From Microvelia longipes (Eukaryota; Arthropoda; Insecta; Hemiptera; Veliidae), in NCBI GenBank assembly GCA_018340805.1, contig JACMZG010001863.1, positions 21,036,181 to 21,100,180 of the forward strand: a stretch of 64,000 nt of DNA. Direction: 5' to 3'. Positions within the stretch are counted from its first letter, which is position 1. Each line of letters starts with the position of its first letter. Below the pieces are notes generated by a model. That model had not been told where the DNA came from. It was given only the letters and a program-made list of their open reading frames with translations, and did no database searches. The position numbers and the translations under genes were made by a program. This document shows, one piece after another, positions 1-12,712 of the stretch.

Positions 1-80
1 ATATATTATATATAATATATATATATTATATATAATTATATATATTATATATATTATTATATTTATATATTACATATATA

Positions 81-117
<37 letters not shown>

Positions 118-172
118 CATATATATTATATATATATATATATTATTATATATATATAATATATATATAAAT
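1..172. repeat. (AT)n microsatellite, window edge
   Basis: Almost pure alternating A and T with occasional ATT interruptions. It runs directly into the dispersed repeat that starts near 174, the same arrangement as at 6926-7071, so the tract probably belongs to that repeat family. It is cut by the window edge. Confidence 0.9.
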
Positions 173-173
173 T

Positions 174-596
174 AGCGAACGATTTATGCGTGATAAAGAC
201 CCTACACGATTTTGGACACATACCGGTACCCCCTTACTCCCAGCATCGAGCCATCTCAATAGCGATTTTATAAAAATTAAATTAGCTAAAAAGCTTTTAT
301 GCTTAAATTATTAAAATGGTATCTAATATCAAGAACGGGTCAATCTTTAACAAAAAATCTTTAATGATCTTAAAAATTAACTTTTTAAACTGTGTTTCTT
401 TTAGTAGAGAAATTTCCACCAAAAATAAAAAAGTACTTATTATAAACTCGTGATGTGAAATTAACCAAAAACAAAAAGTGTTTTTTCAGTCAAAATGCAA
501 AACAATAAAAAGTGGAGGCAAATACATCAAGAGTGGTTATAGGACCTCTCGAGACACAAGTATATGGTAAAATATATTACAACCAACACATGAGCA
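174..596. repeat. Dispersed ~420-bp repeat, copy 1
   Basis: This segment matches 7071-7495 in the same orientation over its whole length, with scattered substitutions and small indels. Shared landmarks include TTTTGGACACA near the start, GAGCCATCTCAATAGCGATT, AAGTGGAGGCAAATAC and CCAACACATGAGCA at the end. Both copies begin right after an (AT)n tract. No coding potential or terminal inverted repeat was seen. It could be a SINE-like or MITE-derived repeat or a truncated end of a larger element. Confidence 0.85.
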
Positions 597-1616
597 ATAA
601 CCAGTTTTAACACGCATATAGACAATAAAGCGAAAGGACACATTACTAACACAGACAAACCAGTAAACCTATTCAGTAGCAACACCTACAACAGCTAAAT
701 GTAACAAACGCAAACAAAATACGGTGGAAAATAAGGGGGTAAGTGATATAAACTCCTAGGGTTGCATCCCCTTCCTCACAGGGAAAATACTCATGACATT
801 TGCAGCCCTTTAAGGAAATTCATACTGTAATATTAGCCAAGCGGAACAAAACCAAGAGATTTAAATGCCTCCTGGATTTTACAATTTAACCTTATAATAC
901 ACGACTTAAAATAAACATTAGCGCCCTTATTCCTTGAAGATATAAATACAGAGTACATGTAATGTTTATGTTCCTTAAATATTTTAATCATAACCTCCAT
1001 ATCAAATAGAATAATATATTCGAAATGCACTAGATAAACTCTTAGCAACTTAAAAATAGGCTAACAAAGAGGTGTGATTTTCATATAGAAAGACTCACTG
1101 TATAAAAAAAACTAAGTCCAGTCTGTAAAAAAAAATCAGGGGGTCATGGGCAAAGATAATTTTGCCAGTGCTATAATACTGGCAAATGTAAATAATATGG
1201 CAGTTTCATGGCCAGTGCGAATTAGGTGCTTCACTATGTGAAAAACCTGATTCACGCTGAAAATATAATGGAAAAGTTATGTAGTGATATTATTAAACCT
1301 CGTGCAATAACGCACACGCATATCTCCCCTACTTAGGTACAAAAAAAAACAATATTTTAACGTAGTTCCTTCAGTTCGGACCTGTTTTGTTCAACTTAGC
1401 ACACTTAAAAAAGGAAATAGTGATACCCTACACGAGTTATTCGCATACCTTCAGTTCTGTAATTATTCCGGTTATTTTATACAGATATTTCGGTTGTCGG
1501 TTAGTTAAAGTGGTCGCATACTAGTTTTAATGAAGTTAGCATTAAAAAAAATGATATTAATATAAAAAAACCCCAAAAATGTTAGTTACGGAGGGGACAG
1601 CGAGACTTAAAAAACT
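597..1616. other. Intergenic, no gene seen
   Basis: AT-rich sequence without a convincing exon. At about 1366-1530 there is a degenerate match to the ~150-bp unit of the 57.0-kb tandem array: a CAGTTCGGACC(T)G-type segment, then AAAGTGGTCGCATAC. It suggests an old decayed copy of the composite repeat ahead of the next (AT)n tract. Confidence 0.5.
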
Positions 1617-1638
1617 CATATATATATAATATATATTA

Positions 1639-1704
<66 letters not shown>
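1617..1704. repeat. (AT)n microsatellite
   Basis: Alternating AT tract ending at the left terminus of the long-inverted-repeat element that starts at 1707. TA dinucleotides are plausible insertion targets for that element. Confidence 0.9.
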
Positions 1705-1706
<2 letters not shown>

Positions 1707-3338
1707 CAGGGGTGACTTACTTAATGGGAAAATAAAATCTTGATTCTATGGACCAGGATGAACAAAAAATGTCATGTAAGCATAGGGTCGATTCTCAATA
1801 GTTCTCTAGAAAAATCGATATATCAAATTATTCGATACTTTACTATCTAATTCTCTAAAACGATCTACAACTTGAAAACTACTAAAGCTAAAGAGATGCG
1901 GTTTTCACTATTCTCAAGGACATTAAATTCTCTTTAAAATGGTATACTTTATGTCGCAATCATTTAACAATTTAACTTTAATTTATTTGCATTTAATAAA
2001 AATTTTATTAGTACTAAAAATGTAAAATTTTAAATGCCAAAAATCTTCGATATTTGTTCACTCATAGTTGAAACCTAAAAATCTAAAAACAGCCTCATTC
2101 CATACCCTTTAAAATGATATTCTTAAAAAACTTGATGTAAGTCGCTTAGATTCTAAATTATTCACTATGTAAACAAAGACATTTATATTTAAATTATTTC
2201 AATTTGATTTACAAATAAACTTTATTTTATTAGTTATAACTATAATTATTAATTATTCTATTTTTTGTTAATCATAGAAAATAATCAACCCCTCCCTCCA
2301 CTCCCATATAGCTTAAAAAACTTAATTTAAGTCTTATAATAAAACAAATGCAACAAAATCGAGAAGACCTGATGCTAAAAGTGCATGAGTCAAGAGCTGC
2401 AATAACTGCGCACTTGAAAAAGCTACAATCAGTGTTAAGAAGATGTAGACACATGTATTAGAGTTGAAGGAGGAAGATTTTAATCTCTCTTATGATTTAC
2501 ATGAAGAATGATTTTTAATTCCCCTTGCAGTAAAAGTTAATTATTTTATTTATTATTTAATTATGAATAAATATTTATCTATTACTTTGTATTATTTCAA
2601 CAAAATTCTTCAAGAAATGTTTTTTTGCATTTGTTTTATTATAAGAGACTTAAATTAAGTTTTTAAGCTATATGGGAGTCAAAGATTATGTAGTCTTTGA
2701 TGATGGGAGGGAGGGGGTTGATTATTTTCTATGATTAACAAAAAATAGAATAATTAATATATAGTTATAACTATAAAATAAAGTTTATTTTGTAAATCAA
2801 ATTGAAATAATTTAAATATAAATGTCTTTGTTTACATAGTGAATAATTTAGAATCTAAGCGACTTACATCAAGTTTTTTAAGAATATCTCGGTTAAAGTT
2901 AAAAACAAGCCATAGATTATGTTATATCATTTTAAAGGGGTATGGAATGAGGCTATTTTAAGATTTTTAGGTTTCAACTATGAGTGAACAATATCGAAAA
3001 TTTTGGCATTTAAATTTTTTTACATTTTAGTACTAATAAAAATTTTTATTTTAAATGCAAATAAATTAAAGTTTAATTGTGATGATTGCGACATAAAGTA
3101 TACCATTTAAAAGGGAATTTAATGTCCTTGAGAATAGTGAAAACCGCATCTCTTTAGCTTTAGTAGTTTTCAAGTTGTAGATCGTTTTAGAGAATTAGAT
3201 AGTAAAGTATCGAATAATTTGATATATCGATTTTCTAGAGAACTATTGAGAATCGCCTATGCTTACATGACATTTTTTGTTCATCCTGGTCCATAGAATC
3301 AAGATTTTTATTTTGTCCCATTAAGAGTAAGTCACCTG
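1707..3338. mobile_element. 1.6-kb foldback element with ~650-720-bp arms
   Basis: The left arm (about 1707-2358) is the inverted complement of the right arm (about 2621-3338), with a ~260-bp unique centre. The ends read CAGGGGTGACTTAC and, on the other strand, CAGGTGACTTACTC, and both outer edges are flanked by TA. Arms are highly similar but differ by discrete events. The right arm holds ~45 bp that the left lacks, at a GATAT microhomology. It also holds a ~25-bp insert near 2680-2705 that is itself a small hairpin (TCAAAGA/TCTTTGA). The centre shows no transposase. TA flanks suit a Tc1/mariner-type or foldback non-autonomous DNA transposon; the CAGGGG terminus also resembles hAT ends, but no 8-bp duplication is visible in the flanking AT tract. 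Confidence 0.75.
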
Positions 3339-3340
3339 TA

Positions 3341-5121
3341 TATAGCCTCGCGTAACTTCAGGACCTCTTAGAAACAGATTTGGGCCACTCCTAGGTACAA
3401 GTCTCGGCGATTTTTTCCCACAGGAAATTCACTAAAAATTTATTCATTATAAATTAATTCATTATAATTTATAAAAATAATCACTAATATCGCAATAGTA
3501 TGAGATATTATTATAAAATAATAAATTAAATAAGATTTAAATACCTGTATAAGTCGATCCAGTTTCTCCTGCAAAAAAAATAAAAAAACGTAAGTAAAAA
3601 GTAAAACATGAAAATATTCGCATGATGCTAAAATTACGCAAGTAAAACACATATATGCACTAACACGCGTAAAAACCACTTAAATAAAATAAAGACATTT
3701 TGTTTTACTGAAAAGACAAGAAACAAAAATAAATTTATGTAAAAAAACTGGACAAAGCTAGCGAGAAAAGTTGTAAGGTCTTACAAGTCAAACAGTATGG
3801 GCTCAGTGCAGAGGAGACCATGCGAATACAGGTTTCTGGGTCATTTTATTATTGTTTTTTTAGAAAAACGTTATTTACTCAGTATTTTTGGACAAAAAAT
3901 TAAAGTAAATATTAAGAGTTTTTTATATAAAAAAACATTAAAAGAAAATAAAAATAAAAAGTTTTGTTTTGTTCTGTTTTGGATATTTTTTTAATTTATG
4001 AAGCGATTTTCATTCGTATAAAGAAAAAAACAAATTACGGAAAAAGAAATAGACCGAGTTTAAGATTAAAGATGAGCTTGTATCGGAGAAAGGGAGGGGG
4101 TGTGCGGTTAGAGGGGATTTTGTCTGGGGAGTGGTAGTTTCAGAAACATCGGTGGATAAAGGAAAACTCTTTAAAAGGGAGAAATTTAGGCAACTGTTTT
4201 AAGAGAACTGCCTTGTCTTTAGCGCTAGAGGTTTTTAGGGATGCCTTGAGGCTTCCAAACCCTCTAGTAATGGCAAAGTCCTGTTGCGAGGTTTTAAACT
4301 GGTAAACAAGTGCAAAAACCAAAAGGAAAAAGGATAGGTTATAAAATTTAACCGCAGTTTAGCCAAAGGGGAGTGAAAACTACCATTTTTTCTAAACTCT
4401 ATCTTACCACACCAGGGAGGGATAAAGTTAAGAAATTCATTCAGTTAGGATATCGGTTGGCGTTGACAGTGCTCTGGCTCACGACCAAATCCGACCACTG
4501 TTGAATAAATATTTGGCCCGATGCAACACCCCTCCTTAACCGTTTTTTTTTTCTGTATTTTTTTATTTCTTTATCCCACTTCGATCTTTTTATTCCTTAA
4601 AGTTGGTTATAACAATAACCGCGGATAATTTGGCAATGAAGATGCCAAATGATTTCACCCTCCTCTTTCTAAAAAAACGTATATATTTTTAATATTAAAA
4701 ACCTCTCATATAGTGTCACATTTTTCCAGTATAATTAATTTTTATTCTACAAAATAAATAAAAAATGGACCCTTAACACGTCTTACTCATTAAAAAATTA
4801 TTCTCTATAAAAATCAACGTCAAAAGTTTTTAAGTGGCTCTACCATTCCTTTTATAAGCAAAAAATAAAATTAAAATAAATAAAAAAACTTAATTTAATT
4901 CTTTGATGATAATTAATAGGCATTATTTAAAGTATAAATAATTTTTCTTTGAAAAAAAATATATGTAGCTGCATGTTGCACAATTCAAAGTATTTGTAAG
5001 ATAGGCCGTCATTAATATTTTTTTCATGCGTCAATCAAGATATTTACTTTTTTAATATAAAACCATTATTATTTGGTTTCTATAATTAATTAAAGTAATA
5101 TAAAATTATTGACCAAACTAT
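3341..5121. other. Intergenic, no gene seen
   Basis: AT-rich non-coding sequence. It contains a G-rich stretch near 4085-4140 and a moderately GC-rich stretch near 4440-4530. Open frames are short and lack recognisable domains or splice context. Confidence 0.5.
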
Positions 5122-5267
5122 TTAAACAAGATAATTTTACGTAGGTAATGATCAGATAGGTATAAAAAAACAAAATTTGAGCTTTCGGTCTAATTTACGA
5201 CCGAAAGCTCAAATTTTGTGTTATTATATCTACCTGACCATTACCTTATAAAATTATCTTGATTAAT
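5122..5267. mobile_element. MITE-like inverted repeat
   Basis: About 146 bp consisting almost wholly of two inverted arms. The outer arms share AACAAGATAATTTT and GGTAATG. The inner arms are a perfect stem from AAAATTTGAGCTTTCGGTC to its complement around a ~9-base loop. There is no coding content. The structure fits a small MITE or foldback element; the transcript would form a long hairpin. Confidence 0.65.
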
Positions 5268-5306
5268 TAAAGTATTCACTACATAAATTTAAAAATTATA
5301 TTAATA

Positions 5307-5665
5307 GCTGAAAAATAGAAAATAATATAAGGAAAAATAAAAAATAAATCTCTCCACTGATATTATAATTTAATGATAAGAGCCAGTTTCTAGACTTAAC
5401 AGTTCATCATCTGTGTCGCCAAATGCAAAGAAACTGTTAAAAACGAAAGTGATGCAGCGAAAAAATTCTTTTAAAATCGAGGAGTCGACTAATGTCGATT
5501 ACAACGATTTGGAAGACTCAATCACTTCCGTTTCTTAACACATTCTTCGCATCTCGCCAACACTGATGATGGACTGTTAAGTCTGACAGCTGGATCTGCC
5601 ATGAAATTATTACATCAGTGGAAACACTTGTTTCTTATTTTTCCTTATAATATTAACTTTCATAG
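5307..5665. mobile_element. Foldback element with nested inverted repeats
   Basis: The ends are inverted copies: AATATAAGGAAAAATAA on the left and TTATTTTTCCTTATAATATT on the right. Inside lie further imperfect inverted pairs, CACTGAT...ATCAGTG, GACTTAACAGT...ACTGTTAAGTC and TGCAAAGAAAC...GTTTCTTAACACATTCTTCGCA. Most of the 360 bp can therefore fold into one long imperfect hairpin. It sits 40 bp from the smaller MITE-like repeat. No protein is encoded. Confidence 0.6.
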
Positions 5666-6921
5666 CAAAATTTATTTTCCAAACAATCCGGCTCGAAGGA
5701 CCAAAGTTTTGGATAAAAAGTTTTAAGTCACATAAAATTATTATGTTAAATAATGTTGACGCTAATTGAGACGTATGTAAACATGGTCCTTATTCAGTCA
5801 TTTCGTGCTTCTATTGCATGTTTTTCTCCACAAACACGCTAGCTATCAAATACCAGTCATTCAAAATAAAAACCAACATTTCTATTACAACAATTCATAT
5901 GCATGTCAGTTCATACATGATTCAGAATAATAATTGAACTAATGTAAAAACAATAGGCAGGTGATGACGCACGTCAGTCTTCTAAGCGTAGCTATACTAG
6001 TATTACAAATAAACATTTTATTTCATCAGGGTCACACTTTTTAGATTATTATTTACTCAAAATACTATTTTATGATCAATATTAACCTTTTTTTGAAAAT
6101 TAGATAAGAAACTAAAATAAGACCAATTAATCTTTAATATTAGGATATAGAATTCAATTTAAAATACAAAATAATTTGTTGGGTCAGTTTTTTAAAAGTT
6201 AATAATATTCTTTTCATAAAACTTATCATAAATTTGCGAAGAATACATATAAATAAATTGTAACCAGTAGAATAATAAATAATATACCCGCTAAAGAAAT
6301 AAATATTATCTAGAAAATCGAAAAAAAAAATCACTTAAAGAGTTGTTTAAAAATAGAGAGATATTTCAAGAGGCTATCTTGAAATAAAATGGCGAGAATC
6401 TCAAGTTGTTGAAAAATCAAGAGTAGATCTCGAGTTGTTTACCAAGCAAAGTCAGCCCTACTTCAAGCGGTAAAAGATACTAAACCTAATCGACTTAGTT
6501 TATTAAGAATAACAAAATAAGATAATATAACTAATTTAGTTCTAAAATTGGAATTATTAATGGGTGAAATAATTCTGAGATATATTTTTATTGGGTACTT
6601 GACAATTATTACTGATCAAACTAGTGGCACTAATGACAGCAAGTAAGCTGCTCGGAACTTAGCGAGAAGTAACTATTTTGGCAAGTAAACAGTTCAACAT
6701 TAAAACAGGCATGAGAAAAATTGATTTTGCCAGCTAGCGTCGGCAGCCTTCGAGCACGGCTTCTGCCTCATAAAGCAAGAACATGTTCTGTTTTTTAGTT
6801 AAAAATTTTCGGTATCGCAAAAAATTTATTGTGATACCACTGTTTAAAATTTATGAGAATTACTCGTAAATATATAAATCGTTTATTATATCGCAATACT
6901 GTTTACAATAATAAATTTTAT

Positions 6922-6925
<4 letters not shown>
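5666..6925. other. Intergenic, no gene seen
   Basis: AT-rich sequence with no convincing exon. There is a short GC-richer patch near 6725-6775. Nothing else was resolved. Confidence 0.5.
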
Positions 6926-6980
<55 letters not shown>

Positions 6981-7003
6981 CATATGTCTTGGTAGGTCAA
7001 GGT

Positions 7004-7066
<63 letters not shown>
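6926..7066. repeat. Interrupted (AT)n microsatellite
   Basis: Two alternating AT tracts (about 6926-6978 and 7003-7066) are separated by ~24 bp of unique sequence. The second tract leads straight into dispersed repeat copy 2. Tyr/Ile-rich open frames here are translations of the microsatellite and not genes. Confidence 0.9.
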
Positions 7067-7070
7067 AATA

Positions 7071-7495
7071 AGCGAAACGTATTTATACATGGTTAAAGAC
7101 CCTAAAAACGGATTTTGGACACACTACCGGCACCCTCCTCCTCCCAACCACACGAGCCATCTCAATAGCGATTTTTAAAAATTAAATTCGCTAAAAAACT
7201 TTTATACTTAAATTATTAAAATGATATCTAATATCAAGAACAAGTCAATCTTTAAAAAAATCTTTAATTAACTTAAAAATTAACTTTCTAAACCGTGTTT
7301 CTTTTAGTAGACAAATTTCTACCAAAAATAAAAAGTACTTATTTAAACTCGTGATGTGAAATTAACCAAAAACAAAAAGTGTTTTTTTCAGTCAAAATGC
7401 AAAACAAAAAAAGTGGAGGCAAATACGTCAAGAGTGGTTATAGGACCACTCGAGACACAAGTATATGGTAAAATATATTAACCAACACATGAGCA
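7071..7495. repeat. Dispersed ~420-bp repeat, copy 2
   Basis: Second copy of the repeat at 174-596, same orientation, also preceded by (AT)n. Similarity starts at AGCGAA and stops after CACATGAGCA. Differences include small A-run length changes and point substitutions. The paired position of (AT)n and repeat in both copies supports a mobile family with an AT-rich end. Confidence 0.85.
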
Positions 7496-8737
7496 TATGT
7501 CTTTGTGCGCAATATTGAGTCTACTCTTATATCAAATTAAATAAAGTAAATAAAAAATTATACATTTATACATTGAAGTCCAAACAACAAAATGAACGTA
7601 AAAATATATTGCCTAATTGATTTTATCCCACAGGTATAAGGTACTTAGTACTTTTTTAACTTCTTTTTGAAGGTCTTGTAGGGGGTAAAAAGAATACTTA
7701 TGGACAAATTATTATATAGTCTAGGAGCTGTGAAAGAACAATGACTACACGCAGCTAATGTTATGCAGCTAGACCCAATTGTCCAACTCTTGGCTGCTAG
7801 TTATGTTCAATAATGTAAAATTACAAATATTTTTTCCGCATTTTAAATCTGTTTAAATGTATACAAGTATTTGTAAGCAAAATGTATTTAATGAAAGGCA
7901 CATTAAAATCCTTAAAAACTTGGTTTAAAGCATACCTTATGTGTTTTTGAGCAGATTTTAATAATTATTTACTGTGTTTTTGTTCTATAATTCATACTGG
8001 ATGGCATTAATGCCACCCCATCCCAAAGAACATCTCAAATAAAAATGCCATTTTTTTCTCGATTTCATTATATTCGCCATTAAAAGCATTTTAATTTTTC
8101 AAACATTAAAAACTTGTCATCAACGAATATATTTACTCTATTTTAGAAGTCTAAAAGTAAATTTGTTAATACCGTATTAAAAACAATACATTGTCCTCAA
8201 GCTTTTTAAACTTAACATTAAGCATATTAACATTAAACATAATACAATTACTGTCTAAAGACAATAACGAAATATAACTCAGACAGCTGGACTAGTTAAA
8301 TTGACACAACATAGGAGTAACATAACTTTTTACTTCCCATTTTTCCCAATGTACGTTTTCATACATTATTCGACTTTATATGCGTAGATCTGATTTTTTG
8401 TTAAGCGATAATTTAAACAAAACATGTTTTATCAATTAAATATAAAAGGGAACAGCAAAACAATTTTGGAGAATAAAAAAACTTTCATAGCTTTAAATAA
8501 TTCATAATATTTAAAATGTCTAAATCATAAATATGCAAAATAAAATTAAAACATAAATTTCAAATTTAACACAAGGACATTAAGGTCCCAAAGAGACTAT
8601 GATCAAATTAAACAGCTAATTTCACAAATGAACTTTTCTAAAAAGTTTGTGATATTTTCAATTTATTGAATTTTTTGAAGCAACGCCAATAAATACCGCT
8701 TAAAGTAAATATGCTTTACCTTAAGCATATCTCTTTG

Positions 8738-8790
<53 letters not shown>

Positions 8791-10229
8791 GATTTTTTCA
8801 CTGTAATGAAAAAAAAATATATGGCCGTTTTACTCAAATGCTTTTCTCTTAAACGAAAGCAAAACATGCGTTTCTTGAATAAAAATTATGTTCCCAAAGA
8901 AAACTTTATTTTATTTGTAAGTTTGATGTAATTTGTAAAGAAAAGCGGCTGTACCTTGATTGCTCTTCATAAAAAAAAGTTAGAAAAGGGAAAGTTAAGA
9001 ACAAAGTACGACACTGACAGAATATTTCCAATAAATCTTATTATATTATGTTCTAAGTTTGTATTCTTTTTTATCTACAACGTCAAATGGGCCATGTGCG
9101 GTTCCATTCAAGTATAGGAATTAACAAATCAATGATTCTGTAACAATCTCATGTTCTTGGATACAACCTGTAGTCACATATGTAAAGCTTTTAACATAAA
9201 TATCTTTGACACGAAGAACTGTATAAGTGAAAAAGCTAATCAATTGTAAACTGAGGCTTGTTAGGGTTTTCGACGCACTCGGAAAGGCTATTTTACGGCC
9301 CCTTGGACATTTATCACTTAAATTGTGAATCTGTCTCAGATTTGAAATCGAAAAATATACCTTCTGTTGGCAAAATAAAAATTAAAGCATAACAACCTTT
9401 ACAGGATATAAAACCATAACATAACAGACATGAAGAGAACTGGCTTTGGGTCACAAGATTTAGATCTAGCTCTCTCCTCTCCCAGAGAACTACCGCTCAG
9501 CCTATTAAGCCACATGAATTATGAAGACTTAAATAATTTAGTCCACTTTTATGACTGTCTTATATCATAAGTAGAACGCTAAGCTTTGGGTACACTTGAG
9601 GGCTCTTCAAAGACCTCACAACCAGCTCTCTTTAATGTCTACTGTCCTGTTTTGGGTTAGCTTCATGACGATAATTGTCATGCCTCCATATTACCTTTGT
9701 ATTAAATTTGATGTTAAATTCTCTTTGTCTATTATTTGCCGTTGTGACTAAGTCACTATTTCTACACTGATGGATAGCTTGCAATCACTGACAATACTCA
9801 AAAAAAGTATGTAGCAACATAGCTTCTATCATCCACATATCAACCTCAACAAGATGACGAAAAATAAACGAGGAGAGCCTCACTTAAATTAAAGTGCCTC
9901 CTATTTTAAACAAAGTATCAAAAATATAAAACAACGTGTTTTTATAGATGTTTTAAAATTTTTTTAATGTGTTTTTATGTTTTTATTTTAAAGTACTTTT
10001 TTCCTATAGCGATACAATTATAAAATTATTTAATTAGTAATATTTAGTAATAGATAAATTTATTTAGTAATAAATTTATAGGAACTTTAAAACATACAAT
10101 AATATATACTCAATACAATAATACAAACATTATAAAAATAACACGGTCTAAAAAATGTAACCTTCCACGCAGCATAACCAAACCTTAAGTCTGGTTCTTC
10201 AAACTTATGTTTCAACTCTAAGCATATAC
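7496..10229. other. Intergenic, no gene seen
   Basis: AT-rich non-coding sequence. It includes an (AT)n tract at about 8738-8790. Sequence near 9200-9700 is less AT-biased but shows no long frame, splice-bounded exon or known motif. Confidence 0.5.
8738..8790. repeat. (AT)n microsatellite
   Basis: Alternating AT tract with one ATAATA interruption. No recognisable repeat lies next to it here. Confidence 0.85.
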
Positions 10230-10470
10230 ACACACTCAGACAAATAGCATTATAAAAACCACATTAAACGACATAAAATTGTTTAAACGGATAATTATAA
10301 TAAATCTTCGGTTTTGGATTTTTTGGGAAAAAAACAATATTTTCCTATATACCGACAGAACTTGTAGGCGAGGAAAAATAAAAATTAAGTAAAATATCAA
10401 GCAAAAGGAACTAAACCGATATCCAGACCGTAATTTACGACTTTCATAAAACACACCTAAACCCATAGAT
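10230..10470. repeat. Dispersed repeat shared with 14425-14600
   Basis: Shares diverged similarity with 14425-14600, same orientation. Common landmarks are AAAACCAC(A/T)TTAAACG(A/T)CATAAAA, AACGGATAATTATAATAAA and a CTATATA(C/T)C segment after a TTTT(A/T)GGG stretch. The copies are clearly diverged, so this is an old family of unknown type. Confidence 0.6.
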
Positions 10471-12419
10471 ATTTCACAGCAACTATGTATTGCGTTTTAT
10501 ATCATCCATTTAAAAATTAGCAAAAACTAATTACAATTTATACAAGATATTGAACAGGGAAAAATGTTTTAGCAGGAATTTCCATTATTTTAATAAATCA
10601 AAGTTATAATAAGCCGTTCAAAACATACCCCAGTCTAATCAACGATATTAATTAAAATTGCAAAATTTATAAGAATTTATCGATGGTAAACAACTTAAAT
10701 AATTAATAAAATGTTTTATGAAAATCATAAATAACGGTGTGGATAAGCGTAGTTCAAAAGGATTTCATGTTTTCATTATAGGTAGGTTCAAAAAATGTAT
10801 AAAGCTATGAAAATTTCATACTGGGGTTTGTAATCCTTAAGCTCTTATTAAACAGTGTAAAGCCTTCCCCTCGGGGTTCACCAAGGGGCTCATATTTGGT
10901 TTAAACTTTTTTTCAGGGAGTCATAATTTTGGTGTTTTTTTGTTGTTTTTGTTTAACCTTTGCAAGAGGTTGTGCATACATTGAAAAACCTTGTATAAAG
11001 TTTTTTCTTATTAAAGATTTGATTATTAATTCATATGTTTAGTTGGAAATAAAAAGTTTAAATTTAAATAAATTTAATAACCGATATTTATTTCAAATAT
11101 TTGATTTTTATGATAAATTATTAATCCCAAATTTTTTTTTTTTTTTTTTTTTTAATTTAAATATTAATTATTTGGTTCTACTATTTGTTTTTAAATCAAG
11201 CAAGAAAATTATATACACACAATTAAGATAATTTGTTTACTTTATAATTTATAAGATTTAAATCGGAAACAAGATAATCCTGGTTATATTATTTCTTAAG
11301 GTCATATTTCTAATATTCCTGAATATATCAAAATTTCTAAGAATAAGAATTTAATAAGTTTAAAATAATTCATTAGCAGAAGCCAGATTTTTAATATTAG
11401 TAACTTCCTCTTCGAAACATATGAATATTATTACTAAAGGGGCCCTATACGTTACATTTTGAAACATCGAAAAAGTAACCTGATAACCTTCACCTTCCTT
11501 ATAATCAAATAATCAGGACAAAATTACATAACGTTAAGAATACAAATCAAAACAAACTATGTGCGGGAAGACGAAAAATTAATTTTTTATAACATTAACT
11601 CGCCCTTGAAGGAGGTTTCAATGAGGTTACACAGAGCCCCTGAGAGCCCAAAAAAGATGTTTCAAGCTTTTCAATGTATTTAGATGGCTATGCCCCCTCA
11701 GTATATCTCTAAGCATCGAAAGATGAAAGAAGATTAATTTACATACAGACGCGTTTAAAAGTATAACCATGCACTGAATCAAATAAACAATTCTCAGATC
11801 AAAACATGCTATAATTCAGTACTCGTTACTATTGCTATACTTTCAATTATATTTTATTCCTCCCTTTACACTCTTCATTTAATATTATTTTTATAACTAT
11901 TTGATTTATACTTATTATTATAAACTTAAATAGTTAACTCCTGGAGAGAACCTTTTTAAAATGAGTTACTATTTAATCAAGTGTAAAAGTCAAGCCAATT
12001 CTTTATCTCAATAAAACTTGTAGATTTCTGCAAAAAGCTCTTAAAAAGATTGCTTCTTTTTCTTTCCTTTTAGATCTTCTTTATCTTCTCCCCTGGTTAA
12101 GATGGCTGTTAAGAAGCGTGGCGCCAAAACGACTCCAAGTTTTTTTTTGTAATTGTGTTTCTTTACTTCTTTGTATATCCTAAATATCCATTTCTCCTTT
12201 TTAGCGCAAAACATTTAAAGTGACACAGTTGGTTTTTTATTTTTTTGGACTTATTCTTGATCCTTTTTATATTTTTATTTTAATACAATGTTTTAGAGAC
12301 CTTATAGTTTTTAAAAATAATACACAATACAGCTCTATAACTACCACAAGAAAATTATTTTTGTTGACTGCAAAAATAACGTAAATGATCTGTGCTTAGT
12401 AATTTTTAAAGTTGTGAGT
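10471..12419. other. Intergenic, no gene seen
   Basis: AT-rich non-coding sequence with a poly(T) run near 11131-11152. At 12040-12071 a pyrimidine-rich tract ends in TTTTAG, followed at 12102 by a short frame beginning ATGGCTGTTAAGAAGCG. That frame has no donor site and no recognised product. Confidence 0.45.
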
Positions 12420-12712
12420 ATCAAACAAGCAAAATATATTTAAAAAATCGGGTACAAGGTACCTCGGAACTTTTACAAGTCACATCGGAGTCGCTACGCT
12501 CATCCTTCCTGCTTCGGACTCGCTTCACTCGTCCTGAGAACATACAATTCGCCAAATTTATACTGCAACATGTCTTTGGACTCGCATTGCTCGTCCTAAG
12601 ATAAAAAAAAGTATCTGTTTCATTCTCAGCAGACATCCATACAGCACTGACCACGCTTAATGCTACTTAACTTTTATGTTCCAACAAAAATTGTAGATAT
12701 ACTTGTTATATA
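12420..12712 (+). repeat. Repeat with GGACTCGCTTCGCTCGTCC near-palindromes, copy 1
   Basis: Fullest copy of a dispersed family. It starts with a GGGTAC(A)AGGTACCTCGG segment and carries three versions of a 19-bp near-palindrome, at 12487-12505, 12516-12534 and 12578-12596. It ends with a CACTGAC..CTTAACTTTTAT..TTCCAACAAAAATT segment. Related copies lie at 13669-13720 (5' part only), 19172-19330, 28090-28290 (opposite strand) and 31140-31325. The repeated GC-rich 19-mer stands out in an AT-rich background. Confidence 0.65.

Noticed and set aside
6853..7090. Tyr/Ile-repeat open frames on both strands
   Set aside because: They are translations of the (AT)n microsatellite; similar frames at 17218-17735, 29220-29498, 46125-46340, 50317-50511 and 57409-57591 are rejected for the same reason.
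12102..12152. Short frame after a good pyrimidine tract, beginning MAVKKRGAK
   Set aside because: About 16 codons, no donor site, no family match; a chance exon-like signal.
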